NCBI GenBank assembly: GCA_036521415.1 | Contig: DATDHU010000078.1 | Location: 1 to 22,708, forward strand | Direction: 5' to 3' | DNA length: 22,708 nt | DNA from: DASXMT01 sp036521415 | Lineage (GTDB): Bacteria; Actinomycetota; Acidimicrobiia; Acidimicrobiales; RAAP-2 | Shown here: in pieces, positions 21,138-22,708 of the stretch | How positions within the stretch are numbered: the stretch's first letter is position 1 | Layout of the letters: every line of letters starts with the position of its first letter | The notes under the pieces: model-generated | Told to the model about the DNA's origin: nothing | The model's database searches: none | Seen by the model: the letters and a program-made list of their open reading frames with translations, nothing else | Made by a program: the position numbers and the translations under genes

Positions 21138-21143
21138 AGGTTA
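21138..21143 (-). promoter_or_regulatory. Candidate -10 box of ccr
   Basis: TAACCT on the minus strand ends eight bases before the ATG at 21129. No Shine-Dalgarno is present. It lies in the 204-base gap shared with the divergent thiolase, which also contains a CAGGG/CCCTG inverted repeat with a 13-base spacer (21165-21187). Confidence 0.5.
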
Positions 21144-21250
21144 CTCGTCCCGGTTCCTCGACTTCAGGGCCAGGTTGTGCCTCCCTGGTGTCGACCACAT
21201 ACGAGAAGGGGCAACCAACCGCCCAGGGTTACTTGGCGGTCACGATCCCG

Positions 21251-21256
21251 TACAAT
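21251..21256 (+). promoter_or_regulatory. Candidate -10 box of the thiolase gene
   Basis: TACAAT is five of six matches to the TATAAT consensus. It lies about 78 bases before the thiolase ATG, so this mRNA would have a leader, in keeping with the GGAGGT ribosome-binding site. A good -35 box at 16-18 bases is not visible. Confidence 0.4.
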
Positions 21257-21323
21257 GGGAACCCAATTCAGTCAGCTGTCAGTTGTCGCCGGCCCTGAGG
21301 GGGTCGCCGGCTGATCAGGCCTC

Positions 21324-21329
21324 GGAGGT
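21324..21329 (+). promoter_or_regulatory. Ribosome-binding site of the thiolase gene
   Basis: GGAGGT ends four bases before the ATG at 21334. It is the only strong Shine-Dalgarno found before the main start of a gene in this window, and it fixes the start despite an open frame reaching back to 21112. Confidence 0.75.
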
Positions 21330-21333
21330 CTCA

Positions 21334-22518
21334 ATGCCCGGTTCCGTCATCGTCGCAGGTGCTCGTACTCCGATCGGCAAGCTCTCGGGTGCGCTCGGTG
21401 GGTTTGCCGCCACTGAGCTGGGCGGATTCGCCATCGCCGCAGCCCTCGAGCGTTCGGGGGTGAAGCCTGAGCAGGTCGATTACGCGTTCATGGGCCAGGT
21501 CATCCTGGCTGGGACGGGCCAGATCACGGCCCGCCAGGCAGCAGCCAAGGCCGGCATCCCGATGACGGTGCCGGCCACGACCGTCAACAAGGTCTGTCTG
21601 TCCGGGCTCAACACCATCTACCTGGCCGATCTGCTGATCAATGCAGGGGACGCCGAGATCGTCGTGGCCGGCGGCATGGAGTCGATGACCCAGGCACCCT
21701 ACCTGCTCCCCGGGGCGCGGGCTGGGTACCGGATCGGGGATGCCACGCTGGTCGACTCGATGATGTACGACGGCCTCTTCTGTGCGTTCGACCAGTGCGC
21801 CATGGGCCTGGGCACCGAGCGCTACAACGGCGCCGACGGCGTTTCCCGGGAACGGCAGGACGCCTTCAGTGCCGCCTCCCACGAGAAGGCCGCCGCCGCC
21901 ATCAAGGACGGGCGCTTCGCCGATGAGATCGTGGCCGTCAGCGTGCCCCAGCGCAAGGGCGATCCCGTCGTGGTCGACACCGACGAGGGCGTCCGGCCCG
22001 AGACCACCGCCGAGTCGTTGGCCAAGCTGCGCCCGGCCTTCTCCAAGGACGGGACCATCACAGCCGGCAACGCCTCCCAGATCTCCGACGGCGCCGCGGC
22101 AGTCATCGTCATGTCCAAGGCCAAGGCCGAAGAGCTGGGCGTGACGCCGCTCGGCGAGCTCGTCAGCTACGGCCAGGTTGCCGGTCCGGACCCCTCGCTG
22201 CTCACCCAGCCCTCGCGGGCCATCGCCCAGGCCTTGGCCAAGGCGGACACCTCGCTCAGTGACGTCGACCTGTTCGAGATCAATGAGGCCTTCGCCGCCG
22301 TCGGTCTTTCATCCGTCGACGATCTGGGCATCCCGGAGGACAAGGTCAATGTCAACGGTGGCGCCATCGCCCTTGGTCATCCCGTCGGTATGTCCGGCAC
22401 CCGTGTGGCGTTGACCGCACTCCTCGAGCTGAAGCGTCGTGGCGGCGGCTTGGCCGCGGTCAGCCTCTGCGGCGGCGGTGGCCAGGGAGATGCTGCGCTG
22501 CTGCGCTCGCTCGCCTGA
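21334..22518 (+). CDS. Acetyl-CoA acetyltransferase (thiolase)
   Basis: This 394-residue thiolase would condense two acetyl-CoA to acetoacetyl-CoA, the entry of the ethylmalonyl-CoA pathway and of polyhydroxybutyrate synthesis. Catalytic residues are visible: nucleophile C88 in VNKVCLSGL, H349 in LGHPVGMSG, and C379 in SLCGGGGQGD. The motifs AGGMESMTQAPYL (112-124), GNASQISDGAAAV (245-257) and INEAFA (316-321) are those of biosynthetic AtoB/PhaA-type enzymes. The length is normal. It is divergent from ccr across a 204-base gap. It has a leader with its own -10 and a strong ribosome-binding site, unlike its neighbours. A degradative FadA-type thiolase is possible but less likely, as no FadB-type gene is beside it. 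Confidence 0.93.
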   Translation: MPGSVIVAGARTPIGKLSGALGGFAATELGGFAIAAALERSGVKPEQVDYAFMGQVILAGTGQITARQAAAKAGIPMTVPATTVNKVCLSGLNTIYLADLLINAGDAEIVVAGGMESMTQAPYLLPGARAGYRIGDATLVDSMMYDGLFCAFDQCAMGLGTERYNGADGVSRERQDAFSAASHEKAAAAIKDGRFADEIVAVSVPQRKGDPVVVDTDEGVRPETTAESLAKLRPAFSKDGTITAGNASQISDGAAAVIVMSKAKAEELGVTPLGELVSYGQVAGPDPSLLTQPSRAIAQALAKADTSLSDVDLFEINEAFAAVGLSSVDDLGIPEDKVNVNGGAIALGHPVGMSGTRVALTALLELKRRGGGLAAVSLCGGGGQGDAALLRSLA

Positions 22519-22541
22519 TCGCGCAGCGCTGCGTTTGGAGC

Positions 22542-22566
22542 ACTGATCAGATGTAATACTGACCAG
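22542..22566. repeat. Direct repeat at the right end
   Basis: ACTGATCAG (22542-22550) and ACTGACCAG (22558-22566) differ at one base and are offset by 16 bases. CTGATCAG is itself a palindrome. They lie in the relatively AT-rich stretch after the thiolase, before a possible start at 22574, and may be regulator sites. Confidence 0.35.
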
Positions 22567-22573
22567 CCAGGGG

Positions 22574-22708
22574 GTGACCGCTTCCAAAGCAACCGGCCGA
22601 TACGCTCAGCTCTTCGCGAAGACCGCACGTTCCAAGTCGTCGCGACATGTCGGATCGGAAACCGCCAAAAGCGCCCGGGCTCTAGCTGCGTCGTCGGCGG
22701 TACGTAGG
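22574..22708 (+). CDS. Possible start of an unidentified gene, cut by window edge
   Basis: A frame from GTG at 22574 stays open for 45 codons to the window end. The peptide begins VTASKATGRYAQLFAKTARS and is basic and Ala/Ser-rich; I do not recognise it. G-rich sequence (AGGGG) directly abuts the GTG, too close for normal ribosome binding. G or C at third codon positions is about 61 percent by my count, lower than expected for genes here, which weakens the call. Confidence 0.25.
   Translation, partial: MTASKATGRYAQLFAKTARSKSSRHVGSETAKSARALAASSAVRR

Noticed and set aside
1..22708. tRNA, rRNA, riboswitch or insertion-sequence features
   Set aside because: None was seen by eye. Short RNA structures could be missed without a covariance-model search.

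Overview
The window is a stretch of chromosome from a high-GC (roughly two-thirds G+C) actinobacterium. The protein sequences look most like Actinomycetota. The gene mix and the dominance of apparently leaderless genes would fit an Acidimicrobiia-like lineage, but that placement is inference. No RNA gene, IS element, prophage or CRISPR array was seen. The genes look chromosomal and vertically inherited.

Layout. 1-5095 (minus strand): a DNA-repair block, read rmuC, then an AddB-like iron-sulfur nuclease, then an AddA/UvrD-like helicase cut by the window edge. 5096-5408: a 313-bp divergent gap with four imperfect direct repeats. 5409-7377 (plus): type II NADH dehydrogenase and PhoU. 7470-9767 (minus): the lysC-asd pair that opens the aspartate amino-acid pathway, with an internal start for the aspartokinase beta subunit. 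9910-11139 (minus): an orphan branched-chain-amino-acid-type solute-binding protein. 11176-12590 (plus): two cyclophilin-type peptidyl-prolyl isomerases, one membrane-anchored and one cytoplasmic. 12718-13410 (minus): an S51/cyanophycinase-like protein that has lost the usual nucleophile serine.

13573-22518 is a carbon-metabolism region that encodes much of the ethylmalonyl-CoA pathway. Thiolase joins two acetyl-CoA, and 3-hydroxybutyryl-CoA dehydrogenase reduces the product. After dehydration by a crotonase not seen here, crotonyl-CoA carboxylase/reductase (Ccr) makes ethylmalonyl-CoA. The epimerase flips it and the B12-dependent mutase (Ecm/MeaA type) makes methylsuccinyl-CoA. Acyl-CoA carboxylase beta, with a candidate epsilon subunit, would take up the propionyl-CoA released later. 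The later enzymes (methylsuccinyl-CoA dehydrogenase, mesaconyl-CoA hydratase, malyl-CoA lyase), the biotin-carrying alpha subunit and a classical methylmalonyl-CoA mutase are not in the window. Ccr, the epimerase and a GIY-YIG-family protein form one minus-strand operon, divergent from the thiolase.

A striking shared property is promoter architecture. Ten genes have a TAnnnT box ending 6-9 bases before the start codon and no Shine-Dalgarno, and two more have a weaker AnnnT version. This points to widespread leaderless mRNAs. Clear Shine-Dalgarno sequences appear only before the thiolase and before the internal aspartokinase start. The main unusual items are described families with odd features; I did not find a clearly new multi-gene system.
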